64,000 nt of DNA from contig VZSF01005694.1 in the NCBI GenBank assembly GCA_013398295.1, positions 14,637 through 78,636 of the forward strand. Direction: 5' to 3'. Source of the stretch: Chionis minor (taxonomy: Eukaryota > Chordata > Aves > Charadriiformes > Chionididae). The first letter of the stretch is position 1, and every line of letters begins with the position of its first letter. The notes below the pieces were generated by a model, which was not told the DNA's origin, searched no databases, and was given only the letters and a program-made list of their open reading frames with translations. Below are positions 1 to 11,811 of this stretch, piece after piece. Position numbers and translations under genes: made by a program.

Positions 1-277
1 CCCCATCCTGTATTGCTGCAGGGGATCCTTCCTTCCCAGCTGCAGGACTTGGTATTTAGCCTTGTTGAATTTGGTCACATTCCTGTTGGCCCATTCCTCC
101 AGCCTGTCTGGATCACTCTGAATGGCAGCCTGCCTTCAGGCATATCAACTATTTCCCCAAATTTAGTGCCATCTACAAACTTGCTGAGACCACAGTCCAT
201 CGTCTGCTCCAGATCACTGATAAAGATATTAACCAGGACTAATATTGTTGTTTGTCCGTCCGTCCGTCCGTCCGTCC
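1..277 (-). repeat. Exact duplicate of the 5' part of the first CR1, ending at a single N
   Basis: This segment matches 1105-1381 base for base with a constant offset of 1104. It carries the same CR1 fragment (antisense) and the start of the same (GTCC)n array, then meets a lone N at 278. Sequence after the N does not continue the match. Old CR1 copies normally differ by many substitutions, so a perfect copy points to an unmerged overlap of contig ends or to a very recent tandem duplication. The match begins at the window edge, so it may extend further upstream. Confidence 0.9.
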
Positions 278-278
278 N
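278..278. other. Single-N assembly join
   Basis: A lone N directly after a (GTCC)n run, with a perfect duplicate of the left flank about 1.1 kb downstream. This looks like a scaffold join inside a microsatellite rather than an ambiguous base call. Confidence 0.75.
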
Positions 279-402
279 GTACATTTTAGCTCTTCTTTCA
301 GATAATATTTCAAAATCATCAAAGTATTTAACTGAAATAAACAAGCTTTTTATTTTCCACATTTGATAGGTACATAGACTACCCATTCATAAAGCTATTT
401 CC

Positions 403-1355
403 AGAATCATAGGATAACTCAGGTGTAAAAGGACTTCTGGAGATCTCTAATCCAGTCTCTGGCACAAAGCAGGGTCATCTATGGGATCAGACCAGGCTGC
501 TCACAGCTTTATGCAGCTAGGTCCTGAAAACCTCCCGTGGTGCAACCTCTCTGGGCACAACCTGCTACACTGCCTCCTACAAGGAGAAAATGTTTTTCCT
601 TGTATCCAGCAGGAACCTCTCTTATTTTCAACTTATGCCTTTTGTTACTTATCCACCCACCACGCACCACTGTGAAGATCTTGGTGTATCTTCACTGAGA
701 TCTTCTTGATGACCTCCTCATAGGTGTTAGTGGACTGTCTTTAGGTCGCCCTGAAGCCACTTCTTCTCTAAGATCAACAAGCCCTGCTTTGCCAGCATCT
801 GTTAATTAGACAAGTGCTCCAGCCCCGCACTGTCTTGGCAGCCCTCTGCTGAACTCACTCCATTTTACTAATGTCTGTTTGGCATCGGGGAGACCAAAAC
901 TGGATGCAGTATTTAGATGTACTCTCATGAGTGCTAAGTGCAGGGGGGTAACCCCTTCCCTCAATCTGTGTCACCCTGTCAACACAGTCCTGGACACTGT
1001 TGGATTTCCCTGCTGCCCGGGCACACTGCTGGCTCCTGCCCAGCTCACTGTCTGCCACCACACCAAGGACATTTCCAGATCTGCTCCCCAGCCAGGCAGG
1101 CAGACCCCATCCTGTATTGCTGCAGGGGATCCTTCCTTCCCAGCTGCAGGACTTGGTATTTAGCCTTGTTGAATTTGGTCACATTCCTGTTGGCCCATTC
1201 CTCCAGCCTGTCTGGATCACTCTGAATGGCAGCCTGCCTTCAGGCATATCAACTATTTCCCCAAATTTAGTGCCATCTACAAACTTGCTGAGACCACAGT
1301 CCATCGTCTGCTCCAGATCACTGATAAAGATATTAACCAGGACTAATATTGTTGT
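403..1355 (-). mobile_element. CR1 LINE fragment (3' half), minus strand
   Basis: The left edge has the reversed avian CR1 3' tail (AGAATCATAGGAT-like), followed by antisense 3' UTR and the antisense C-terminal part of ORF2. Typical CR1 landmarks remain: a leftover of the 'AAGCAGGGTCA' segment near 467, the TGGATGCAGTATTTAGATG block near 900 and CTTGCTGAGACCACAGTCC near 1284. No reading frame survives across it. It ends at a tetranucleotide array, so the 5' end is truncated or lost in the array. It is older and more decayed than the CR1 copies at 4.7 and 62.4 kb. Confidence 0.88.
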
Positions 1356-1410
1356 TTGTCCGTCCGTCCGTCCGTCCGTCCGTCCGTCCATCCATCCATC
1401 CATCCATCCA
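1356..1410 (+). repeat. (GTCC)n then (ATCC)n tetranucleotide array
   Basis: About seven GTCC units are followed by about six ATCC units without interruption. The two blocks differ only by a CpG to CpA change in each unit, which fits methylated-CpG decay spreading by slippage in one half of the array. The first block also appears at 251-277. Confidence 0.95.
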
Positions 1411-4400
1411 GACTGTGATGTCCTAACATGATTATGTGAATACTCTGCGAAGCAGTGTCTTGCCACAGACAAAGCAAATGACATCCACTCCTCTCTACTT
1501 ATTTACAGGTGCTCTGTGTGGTTGCAAGGGTACATGGGTTTTTCTTCAGTCAAACTCTCTAGAGGCTTCATTTACAGTAATTTCTCCACTGATCAGGAAA
1601 AGTTACTCAGAGATCAAATCAGAGTTATTAAACCACTAAAATTTTGTGCAACCTGCTCATGGTTCTTAAACGTAACAAGCACTTTTGCTGGGAAGATCCA
1701 ATAAAAAACAGATATGGAAGAATACATACATAACATATTCCAGATGATAAACACTGCTTTTGTGAACTTTCTTCCACAAATATGTTTTGGATCCTACTCG
1801 TCACTATAAAGGTTGTATTCAAATATGAAAGACATGACATTTTAGGTGTCTTAATTTCTGGTGTTTGATTAGGGCTCATCTATAGTGCAACAGGATGAAT
1901 TGTAGGTGTATGTAAATGTGGTTGCTCAAAGGAGGTGTATGTGAAGTGGTTACAGCAGGCATTTTTGATGCTTGAACCACTGTAGAAACTTTCATGAAAG
2001 GATTTCTTCAGACATTTAGAAGATTGTACAAGATGCTTTAATCTTCGTAAATGCACACTGACAGTTTATTATTTTCTGCTTGCTGTGCAGGTTTCAGGAT
2101 AGCGCCTCTGAAACATGCTATTATATCTATGGAACTTTCTGAGTAAGGTTGGTTTGCTACAGATTTAACACTTATTTTTGGTTTGAAAACAGAGTAACCT
2201 CAGACTGGCATCCTTTATAGAGCATAATAATGATATTATTAATGGCTTACAGTTAAGCCAATATTGCTTCTAGAAGTCCATAACCTTGCAGCACCATCTT
2301 CAAAGAGGAAAAAAAATGCAATATATCTAATATAATTATCAGTAAAAATTCTTTAAGCACTTCCTGGTTTACTAGGTATAAAGTTATGGTATGATGGGAG
2401 CCTTGGGGAACTGGAGATAATTGTATGGTCAAAATGGTTCTGATCTTGGGTAAGCTGTTAATTTATTTTCATAAGTTAATCTATTAAACACTTTAGCAGT
2501 TGTTTAATGAGCTGTCTAAAGTAGAGATGTGAATGTTACCGGCAGCAAAATATTAATAAATCCTATGTACAAAGAGGATTTTATAACATTATTGAGTCTT
2601 TCCTCTTCTGGGGAACTTTTTTTTTCTCATGTGTATTTCTCTTGCTACACACTTCCTTTCAAACACAAGACATGAATAATACTGAAATCACAAATAGCAA
2701 CAGAACATTGAGTTTTATGCATTTATATGACAAGGCTCTTGCTGTGCTTTTGTATTGAGGTTTTTGACATTAACTGGATCAAGTATATCAACACAGTGGC
2801 TATGTTTCTGCCGCCAAAATGCAGCTTTAAAACTGTTTAAAAATGTAGGAAAGCCCCAGCATCCTTACAGAAACCTTGCCTATATTTATTTATATCCAGA
2901 AAGAGAAAGCAGAAGATTTGCCAGACACTGGCAGATGCAGACACAAGATTTGCCACACAGGTTCAGAATGGAGGACTATTATCTTATTCCTGGCCGTGGC
3001 CAGAACCACCTGTTTAAAAGAAAAATGAGAGAAAACAAAAGGAGATGACAGTAACTTTTGGAAGACATATTCTTCCCCTCATAGTCTAATACTTCCTTCT
3101 AGCCTAGCAAATGGCTTTGTTCCTAGAGGCTAACCTGTGGCTACTATATCCAGATGACAGTGGAAGGCTCATGCATGGGTGTTAAAATATGAGAGGGAAC
3201 CTGTGATCTTTGAGAAGATCCTACAGCTGAAATTTAACCTGTAGATACAACTATAAAAGGCTTTGGTGTATAAGAAGATGTCTAGCAAAATTCCTGGTTA
3301 GATTTTTTCCTACTGTAACCCATGTCATTATTATAATATTTTTACAGGTTTGGTCCCTTTCTGGAACCTGACTGTTCTGTTATTATCAGCAAAAACATGA
3401 AGCCAGAAGCTCCATAGTTTAATTTCTGTTGGTGAAAAGGTTTTTCTGTTACCAGATTGACGTTTCAGCCTTTCATTTTTATACAGTCCCCTTGTGTCCT
3501 CCTTTCATGAAAAGGGGTACTTAGAAAAACCCTATATAATTTCTCTGAACTATTAATTTCATTTGCTTTCATTCTGTGATTTTTCTGCTTATTGTTTCTA
3601 GAGGAAAATTGTCCCTGTTTTTCTGCTTTTTCCTACTTCTTCAGTTGTGTTTCTCTTTAAACAACCTCTCTATTCATTGATATTTTTTCTTGACTCATGA
3701 TGACCAGAGAAATTAATGTGGTAATTGCTTTTGACTTTCATTAATAAGAAACCAAGTGTTGTGAATAAAGGAGCTGATTAAAGAGTCTTACCTGCATGAT
3801 TCCAGGTATATATCATGGATAGTAGATCTGAAATTACAGGAAAACCCAGCAGGTTTTCCCTGTACTTATAAGCCAATCTATCAGTGATCAGGATTTCTCA
3901 CTGTCTGCATGCACCTGTTTATGATCATACACAGATTTTTAAGGGTTTTAAGGTGTTAATGCCTTTGTAGCCTTTGGAAGAACTTGTGAGATGTCAGTAT
4001 AAAATGATACAAAAACTTGGTTGTCAAAAGGGAGGTGCTTATTTTCCCTTTTCACCTTTCAATAACTAGCATTTTTACAATAAATGCTTTCCAAGCACCT
4101 GAAAACAGGCTCTGCTCCAAATGGATGTATGGTGTGTACCACCAGCATTCCATGTATGTTTCACATGGGAGTAACTCATGAGATCAGTGTGGAATATAAA
4201 ATGTGTACATCTATTTATAACATGGAAGCCCATTATTTAGCTAGTTAAATTGTTTTATTTCAGAAGACACTTATGTAAGAATTCATTCTTTCCAATGGTA
4301 GTCTTGCCCATGCCAGTTACAGTTTTTTTCCTTGGTCTATTTCAGTTTATTCATATTAGCCTAGTTTTTCTATGGTTATGCAATTACTTAAATATTAACC

Positions 4401-4696
4401 ATAAAAAAGGATATAGGATACAGGAAAATCATATTAATCCATTGTTCATTAAAATAATTTTTGCAGCATTGAAATATTTAAATTTCTACAACATTAACAC
4501 CTGCTAAGCGCCGAAACACAATGTTTATTAAAATTGATTTGTGTATCTACATAGCAATGAAAACAGGTTTTTCATGCCATAATTGATGAAAAACATGGTG
4601 TAAACTCCTGATTTGTCATATGTACAGTTTTATCTTATGTAGTAACATAGAATGCATCACCTACAGTTTTCTTGCACGTCTTTTTCTTGCTGGGAT
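1411..4696. other. Unique AT-rich DNA, no gene recognised
   Basis: Only short open frames are present. The largest, 2755-3048 on the plus strand (97 codons), has no recognisable domain and no convincing splice or promoter context. No repeat family is recognised by eye in this stretch. Confidence 0.6.
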
Positions 4697-5276
4697 AGAA
4701 CATGTTGCCCAGGTGTGTGCCCAGGTGGCCAAGAAGGCCAATGGCATGTTGGCCTGTATCAAGAATGGTGTGACCAGCAGGAGCAGGGAAGTGATTATGC
4801 CCCTGTACTCAGCACTGGTGAGGCCGCAGCTTGAGTACTGTGTTCAGTTTTGGGCACTGCAGCATCGGAGAGACATTGAGGTGCTGGAGCATGTCCAGAG
4901 AAGGGCAACGAAGCTTGTGAGGGGTCTGGAGAACAAGTCTTATGAGGAGCAGCTGAGAGAGTCGGGATTGTTTAGTCTGGAGAAGAGAAGGTTGAGGGGA
5001 GACCTTATCACTCTCTACAACTACCTGAAAGGAGGTTGTAGCGAGGTGGGGGTCAGTCTCTTCTCCCAAGTAACAAACGACAGGACAAGAGGAAATGGCC
5101 TCAAGTTGTGCCAGGGGAGGTTTAGGTTGGATATTAGGAAAAACTTCTTTCTGGAAAGGGTTATCAAGCATTGGAACAAGTTGCCCAGGGAGGTGGTGGA
5201 ATCACCATCCCTGGAGGTATTTAAAAGATGGGTGGACGTGGTGCTGAGGGACATGGTTCAGTGGTGGTTTTGGTAG
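4697..5276 (+). pseudogene. CR1 ORF2 C-terminal remnant with open frame
   Basis: About 190 codons stay open from the truncation point to a stop at 5274-5276. The peptide carries known CR1 C-terminal blocks: [20 protein letters not shown], then [20 protein letters not shown], then [20 protein letters not shown] and an SLEVFKR block near the end. This is the thumb and C-terminal extension after the reverse transcriptase palm. The palm and the endonuclease are absent, so it cannot work in retrotransposition. An open frame of this length means few indels since insertion. The frame also runs about 77 bases into upstream unique DNA, which is fortuitous. Confidence 0.9.
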
Positions 5277-5352
5277 TGTAGGTTATGGTTGGACTCGATG
5301 ATGTTGAAGGTCTCTTCAAACCCAAGTGATTCTATCATTCTATGATTCTATG
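4697..5352 (+). mobile_element. CR1 LINE, 5'-truncated, main local subfamily
   Basis: A 5'-truncated CR1 that enters within the C-terminal part of ORF2 and runs through a short 3' UTR to the octamer-type tail at 5329-5352 (GATTCTATCATTCTATGATT). Landmark blocks match the copies at 36.7-37.4 kb (inverted), 40.4 kb and 62.6-63.2 kb very closely. Their similarity suggests one CR1 subfamily of moderate age in this genome. No target-site duplication was evident, as is usual for CR1. Confidence 0.95.
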
Positions 5353-8300
5353 TCTTTGAATCTTTTTCAGAGCTCATTATACTGATATGAATATGTGCAA
5401 TTTTTCATGGTTAGCATAGCATAGCAAAATGTTTTTTGGGAGCGTGTCTTTCTTGACATAAGCATGTAGATAAAATATGTGTAATCTATAAAACATTTTA
5501 TATTTATCATTTTAAAGCCTCAGTTGACTGCTCTGGACCTAAACGTGTGAATCCTCAATCTTTTCCAGATAAACAAAGCGTGCTCTCATGGCCAAACTGC
5601 AAAGTTCTGCAAGTGCTTAGCAAACATTATATGATCTAACAACTGCTGGTCTGGGAGAGAGGAGCATATTAAGGCTTTAATCATGAGAAAGCACCTGTTT
5701 CTACTTCAGCCAAAACTAGTAATGCAGAATATTTTGTAGAAATTTTTGATTGGTTGAATAATTTGATGGGGAGTAAAAGGAGATCACCAGAACATGCTAC
5801 ACCTCATATTAAAAAGTTTACATTTGATACAAATTTCAGCTTTTGAGGTAGCATTATAGTCATGTGTTAGCAGAGAGTCCTACTTTTTTTGGGTTTGGAA
5901 TATTGTTAGGTAATTTAAAAAGTTTGATTTATGAGAATTAAATGAATTTTAGCACGATTGCAGCCACATGGGAATGACCATTGATCTAATAGTTGTGATG
6001 ACAGTGACATTATCACTGTGTGTACCAGATGGAGGCACGTTCAGCATTTGGAGCAAGGTCAGGAGTCTTGGTAGTAAAAATGCTGGATCAGCATTATCTT
6101 TTCTACAGCTTTATTAGGTTCTACATATGGAGTAATGGCAACATGTAAAGCTCTTTTCTTCATTCAGAACTCATTTCTAATTTTGGCTCAAATATTTTCA
6201 TTGCATTTTTTGTTATAAGATCATTATTTTGTCAAAAGCAAAAAATTATAGAGGAATTTATGGATTGGATTTAATATTTTATTTTTTTCTTATTTATTTT
6301 GTCAAATATTTTTGAAAAAGAATTCTTCCTAGTAATATTGTTCCTGACTGATACTGAAATATTTATTTTGATACTACATGACATACTTTACTACATAATT
6401 ATTGCATTATGAAAGATTAATTATTCAACATCTCCCTATCAGGGTTTTGATTTCAGAAAAAATAGTGTCCATATTGTGGGCTGCGAAGCCATTTTTGAAT
6501 GTTCAGGTTATAAAAATGCCATGATTTGACTAGATCTATTGGCATTTATTGCCATTCTAGACACTGCATGTCTATTACAACACTTTCTAAATGGTCGGTT
6601 ACTGTACTTTCATCAGTCTTTAATTACTTTGATCACATAATAAAATTTACATTAAAAAAAAGAGAAAACAACAAACCTTTGTGACGATTTACCCTGCTTA
6701 GCTCAGGAAGTGATTATTATCTCATATATAGGATGATGCCTCTGAGAAGCATTTCATAGTACAGAAATCCACTGTGAATTGAATAACTTTAAGCTCGTGA
6801 AGTCAAGAAGATTAACTATTCTCAGTTTGATTAGTTAAGTTCTGTGTGATGCTCCTACCTGGGTCTAGGAATATACTCAGACTGGGCCGCAGGGAAGGAA
6901 ACTCACATAGTAATTAAATGAAAATTTATTTTCTTTCCCTAAAAATTACATTTACCTTTTTCTGTTATATTGGCTTCTGACTATTTTCTAGGCTTTTAAG
7001 ATTTTCAAGGGTTTGTTTTTTATTTGTTTATGAAACAAGATTTTTTTTCCTTATGGATGATAAATTAGCTGTTACCAAAGCTCTGTGTTTGGAATTGTTC
7101 CTTACAAAAAAAGAAATGTTCTTTATTCAGTGCAGTTAGCATCCTCAGTAACCTCAATGGTGTGCACAGAACAGTTATAATGGGATGACACCTACATCCG
7201 ATTTTATCTGGCATCTTTATAACAATGTGTCACTTGTCACATCTGTTTGATAATGCAGACCTACATGTGTATCAACAACTTGGATGAAGACAAAAGGTTT
7301 CAGATTTGGAAATAATTTCACAGCCAGAGTTGCTTCACTATGTGAACGTTGTAGTACAGATTTGAATTGCAGTGAAAATGAAATGAGAACAAGACTAGTA
7401 CACAGGGCTTTGTGCTGCAAACAATATTTCAGAAGCGCTGAAGTTTTTTTACTTTGTTGCCCTTTGGCCTGTTCGCTCTAAACATAACTCAAATTTTCAA
7501 AACCGATTTTGTCTCTGGACAGTCACATTTTTAAAGGTACAGAAATTACTCATTTTCAAAGCTGCATAATTCCACTCCATGAGAATGCCATATATAGGTA
7601 CTTCAGTTTTACTGATCTACTCCCTTCATAGTTCCAGAGTACTTGAAAATTCTTGCTTGAATTAGGCATATAACTGGGAGGGAAGGAGAGTACAAATAAC
7701 TCTTACAGGCACAATTAGCAGCTTCCATTTTCCTGTGTTCCTGCATGACAATATCCTGGGGATGATCCAATGTTCCAACAGAAACATAAGTGCCAATCCT
7801 CCGTCCTGTCATGTATAAGATTATTTTTCTTCTTCTGTATTATGTATTTTTTCCTTAATGTGAGCTGACATATTTATAAAAGGAAACAGACCTCTGGATA
7901 AGCTACCAGCCAGAGAAGGTGAATGTGAGTGTCTGTAGCCAAGTCCCTTCCCTCAAGCCTCTTGTCTTGCCAAAAACAACACAGCCCAAATGTGAAAGTA
8001 TTCTGATTTGCCCTTCAAGAATGCTTTTGCAACCTTCAGTCTTTTATACCAAACTCAGAATATCTCTTACATTATCACTGAGCTAAAAGCCACTGCTCAG
8101 GGTTTGCAAGACAGAACATTTCAATTCCTTTTAGGCATCCTGCCGTGCAGCTGTATTCACAACCCCAAGTTAAACGCCAGGGCCCTCCATACATAATGGG
8201 AACTAAGTGCCTGAGAATGAAACTTGCAGTTGCTAGCAAGTGTTAACTGGTCACTGGAAAATGCTGAAGTACTAAGGCACGACCGTATCCCAATCATGCA

Positions 8301-8449
8301 CACATTTAGGAGCATACTTCATGATCAGAGAGACTCACAGCCGCCAAAACTATCCTATAGTTCAGTGTTAAAACCAGGTCAGATATTGACTTCAAAAAGA
8401 TGCTAAAAAGGGCAAGAAGAATACATTTACATAGAAAAACATGCCCCAA

Positions 8450-8505
8450 CTGGTGCATTAACCAGGGACCACACCAACCAGAGAGCTGTAGGTTCAAATT
8501 CCTAT
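8450..8505 (+). mobile_element. Possible MIR/CORE-SINE head with a perfect B-box
   Basis: GGTTCAAATTCC at 8491-8502 is a clean Pol III B-box. The sequence before it (AACCAGAGAGCTGTAGG) resembles the region upstream of the B-box in the tRNA-derived head of MIR-type SINEs. The A-box is not clear and the body is not recognisable, so this is either a worn SINE head or a chance match. Confidence 0.4.
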
Positions 8506-8567
8506 GTACCCCCTGCATAGGAATGAGGGATTGACAGAAATGATTTCTCCGTGCTTTCCTTTCCTAG

Positions 8568-8640
8568 GAAGTGAAATTACATGTCTGTATTGCCATTTTT
8601 GACCTCACCCCAATGAATCATTCCCTAGATGATGAAGACA
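8568..8640 (+). other. Weak candidate coding exon
   Basis: A pyrimidine-rich acceptor (CTTTCCTTTCCTAG, ending 8567) precedes 73 bases that are open in one frame (peptide starting EVKLHVCIAIFDLT), and a GTGAGT donor follows at 8641. The same frame stays open to a stop at 8724-8726. I do not recognise the peptide. Signals of this strength arise by chance in tens of kilobases, so this is only a lead. Confidence 0.15.
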
Positions 8641-9907
8641 GTGAGTTTAAGAATAGACTAAAAATAGAGCTGTCACAAGTAGAAAAGAAACATAATTCTC
8701 TCTGGATATTTCAGACAGTCATGTAAGCTGTTGATTATTATCTAATTAGAGAAAAAGATGGAAGTGAGAAAGTAGTCAGCCTAGATTATATGTCTGATGT
8801 GCTAAAATTATTCCTGCACTGAACTGCAGGTTTGTGTTCCACACCAAGACTTGGAGTACACTATTGAAGCCTGGATTCTGATTTTATAATCTCCTTGTAG
8901 CAGCTGCCACTCAGTCTTTCAAATCACACACGTCTTTGATGTCAGGCTATTGTTCCATTAAGGTGCAGCTCACTGCTTCTTTCAACTCAATCTCTTTTAA
9001 TCTTGCAAATCAAATAAAGCTCAGTAATGCAGATAATATGTCAAAAATGTCCTTACCTCATTGACATTCCCATTGGAAGTCTACTTTTGAAATCATTTCT
9101 CAGCTAAGTTCAGATATGTTCTGCAAACCATGAAACATCATTGAGAAGTGCTTAGTGCACATCAATAAAAGGAAAAAGATACCGTACAGGTATCATAATA
9201 ATAGTTAACTGCAGGGGTTTTGTGCAGTAGAATTTAGATGTGTATAAAAATAAAATCAGATTTCATGTGCATGCTATTATTGCTAAATACAACTTCTTTA
9301 TAAAAAATAATATCAGATTGTATTTCTAGAGATATATCAGTTGGTAGAATAATAATTGACTAAGCCTGCTAGGAAAGTTTTGATACTACAAGTAAATGGC
9401 TGTCTCAGGTCTTTAAGCACTGTAGCCTGTTATGAGATTTATCCCTGGTGGTAAATATTTTTGTTGGCAGTTTGAAGACATAAAAAAGCTGTCACCTTGA
9501 TATAACATCATATGCATATCTGAGGCACCAGCAGTTTTTTCTAACGTGCTTCTACGAAGCAAGATTTAGATAGGAGGGACATAACAGCCTCTAACTCATA
9601 CAGAGGTGTCTGAGCTTAGTGGGCTAGGAAGCAGGCCAGCACCTGGGAACTCTGCTACTGAATACTCCTGGAATGGGGCTCTGATTTTTTTTTATCCTGT
9701 GAAATATTCATGGCATGTTTACATATTTAAAATGACATATTGAATATAGAGAGTGAATATATGAGAGTCATATAGAAAGTGACAGCCAGAATATATTCCC
9801 CATGCAGTTTTGTTCCTTTGTTGATGGAGGAAAGGGAGGTTTGTCAGATACGAGGCTTACCGCACCTAATCCTGGTGCAAAGTCAGTGTCAACTGAACAC
9901 AGATGTC

Positions 9908-10150
9908 ACAGAATCACAGAACCATAGAATGGCTGAGGTTGGAAGGGACTTCTGGACATCATTTTGCCCTATCCCCCGATCAAATAAGGCCAGATAGACC
10001 CAGTTTTCCAGGACCACGTTCACATGGCTTTTTAATAGCTCCAGTGATATAAACTTCACACCCTCCTTGGGTAACCTGTGCCAGTGCTTGGTCACATTCA
10101 CAGTAAAAAAGTGTTTGCTGATGTTCAGATGGAAAATGACCAGAGACATA
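9908..10150 (-). mobile_element. CR1 LINE 3' fragment, minus strand
   Basis: The reversed CR1 tail begins at 9908 (AGAATCACAGAACCATAGAA), followed by antisense 3' UTR and ORF2 C-terminus. On the minus strand the blocks FHLNISKHFFTVNVTKHWHR and SLELLKSHVNVVLENW correspond to the CR1 C-terminal '[14 protein letters not shown]...SLEVFK' region. Similarity fades after about 10150, although weak resemblance may continue to 10185. It is a 5'-truncated copy with moderate decay. Confidence 0.88.
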
Positions 10151-10185
10151 CTGGATTTTCTGTCCCAAGCTCTCCCTCTGCACAA

Positions 10186-11443
10186 GGCATGATGATGCTG
10201 AAAGTCTCAGCTGAATCTTTACACTCCTTTGATCATGATATGCAAATTTTCATAGCCTTTGCAGTCATAAGACTGCCCTTTCTCCCTGGGACTGAAATAC
10301 GTTTATGTTGCATTCTTTAAAAGTTCAAGGACAGCAGGAAGAAAATACATTGTGAACTGTAGAAGCTGGAGAAGGAAAAGTCTCAATAAAAAATTTAAGC
10401 CATCTTCTTGAAAATGTGGAGTTATTAACAACAGTATATTCTTTAGTATTTAGTCCTGCCTAATCTGTTGTTGCGTTCAGCATGCAGATTACTGTCATTG
10501 ACACTAAGAAAGTATTCATCAACCTGCCCTTTATCACTGTTAGGAATCACCTTCTTGAGACTAGCTAGGATTTTCAAGGAATCAAATTAGTTGCCTATAA
10601 GCCTTATTCCCTAAAATTCCTTTTAGAAAGTTTTTGTTTTCTTTATGTAACTGAACATTTTTTACACAGCTCCTGTTATATGTATTGATCTTACTGTTAG
10701 CTCCTTTTGGTTCATCAAAACCACTGGTCAGTAAAAGCATACTCTGATGAACCACTGGCAGCAACTGGTGGTACGCTCACCCTGGAAAACACTTCTTTAA
10801 ATTTCTCTCTATATATACACTTTTGGATGGATGGAATTGTATCCTCCTCTAGCAAAGCAATTCAAGGAGACATACTGTTTATATTTCATTCAGTTATTAT
10901 TTAAAATCAGCTTGAAATGATAGATATGCACTCAGTGTCCAGTGATCCATCATCCAGTGGCACATACTGCAGTAAAATGTACTTATAAGAGGGACACAGA
11001 AGAACAAAAGCAGGAGTAAAGGGAGGCTTAGCTCAGTGGTAGTAAATCACTTGTAAGTTGTCTCTGGTGGTGTTGCAGATCTAAAGGCGCAGATATAAAT
11101 GTACTGTGTGAAATCTTTTCTTTTGATACAGAAATTTCAGCCATAATATTTGTTATATTTGTGCTCTAAGACCATGCAGATATATTAACATATATTACTT
11201 CAGGTATAGTTAATGAATTGAGATACAGTTGCTATAAAAGCAGTATTTTGGCTTCCTACCACATCTCTTTAGAAGTCAGAGTAACTCTGAAAAAAAGTCA
11301 AATCTTTAGATGGGTCTATAGAAAGAAAATCAGAATTGTAACCATTGTCCACTCCTTTCCTACCTGATATTGATTTAGGGTGGATTTAGCATAAAAGTGA
11401 AGCATAAAGTGGCTATAGACTAAAGAATAGGTAAAGCACCACT
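10186..11443. other. Unique DNA, no gene; one tRNA-like A-box
   Basis: Short open frames only. A fragment near 11023-11043 resembles the 5' half of a tRNA and is described separately. Nothing else is recognised. Confidence 0.55.
11022..11056 (+). other. tRNA-like 5' half (A-box only)
   Basis: GGCTTAGCTCAGTGGTAG contains a perfect tRNA A-box/D-loop pattern and is followed by CACTTGTAAGTTGT, which could be an anticodon-arm relic. No acceptable B-box or T arm follows and no acceptor stem pairs. At best it is a tRNA-derived relic; it is not a functional tRNA. Confidence 0.2.
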
Positions 11444-11811
11444 AATCATAGAATCTTTTAGGTTTGAAAAGACCCTTAAGATCATCAAGTCGAACCGTTA
11501 ACCTAGCACTGCCAAGTTGCCAATAAATACTCAACCCTATCATCACCATCATTAAGCTCCAGACAATCAAAACGCTCCCTATCATACAGCGCTACTCCAC
11601 TGCCTCTCTTTCCTTGCCTGGCCCTTCTGAAGAATTTACAGAAATCCATTGCAGCGCTCCAGTTGTGTGAGTCAGCCCACTGTATTTCCGTGATGGCAGC
11701 TATATCATAGTTTTGCTGCTGCACAATGGCTTTCACCTCCTCCTGTTTGTTGCCCATGCTGTGTGCATTGGTGTAGAGGCATTTCAGTTGGGCTATTGAT
11801 CCAGCCACCCT
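11444..11811 (-). mobile_element. CR1 LINE with internal deletion: endonuclease joined to 3' tail
   Basis: Read on the minus strand, this piece starts in the N-terminal endonuclease part of ORF2 and jumps at about 11517 straight to the last 75 bases of a CR1 3' end (tail at 11444-11458). The reverse transcriptase and most of the 3' UTR are missing. Endonuclease-coding sequence is rare because most CR1 copies are severely 5' truncated. Its upstream end abuts the 3' tail of the next CR1 at 11811 with no spacer. An internal deletion, template switching during reverse transcription, or a nested insertion could each produce this arrangement. Confidence 0.85.
11503..11808 (-). pseudogene. CR1 ORF2 endonuclease (APE-like) N-terminal remnant
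   Basis: About 100 codons are open on the minus strand. The first part reads LKCLYTNAHSMGNKQEEV, then YDIAAITEIQWADSHNWSAA, then a GKRGSGVALYDRERFDCLEL block. These are the known start of the CR1 apurinic-type endonuclease: the N in LYTNA and the E in the AITE motif are catalytic-core positions. The usual W-D pair after the ITE motif reads QWAD here. The frame leaves endonuclease sequence after DDRVEYL, at the deletion junction, and ends shortly after. Later endonuclease motifs and the reverse transcriptase are missing, so it is dead. Confidence 0.85.

Larger units (their letters stand above)
5353..9907. other. Unique AT-rich DNA with one MIR-like head and one exon candidate
   Basis: No supported gene. 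It contains a tRNA-derived SINE-like head near 8450-8505 and a 73-base exon candidate at 8568-8640, listed separately. The rest has only short open frames on both strands with no recognised domain. Confidence 0.6.
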
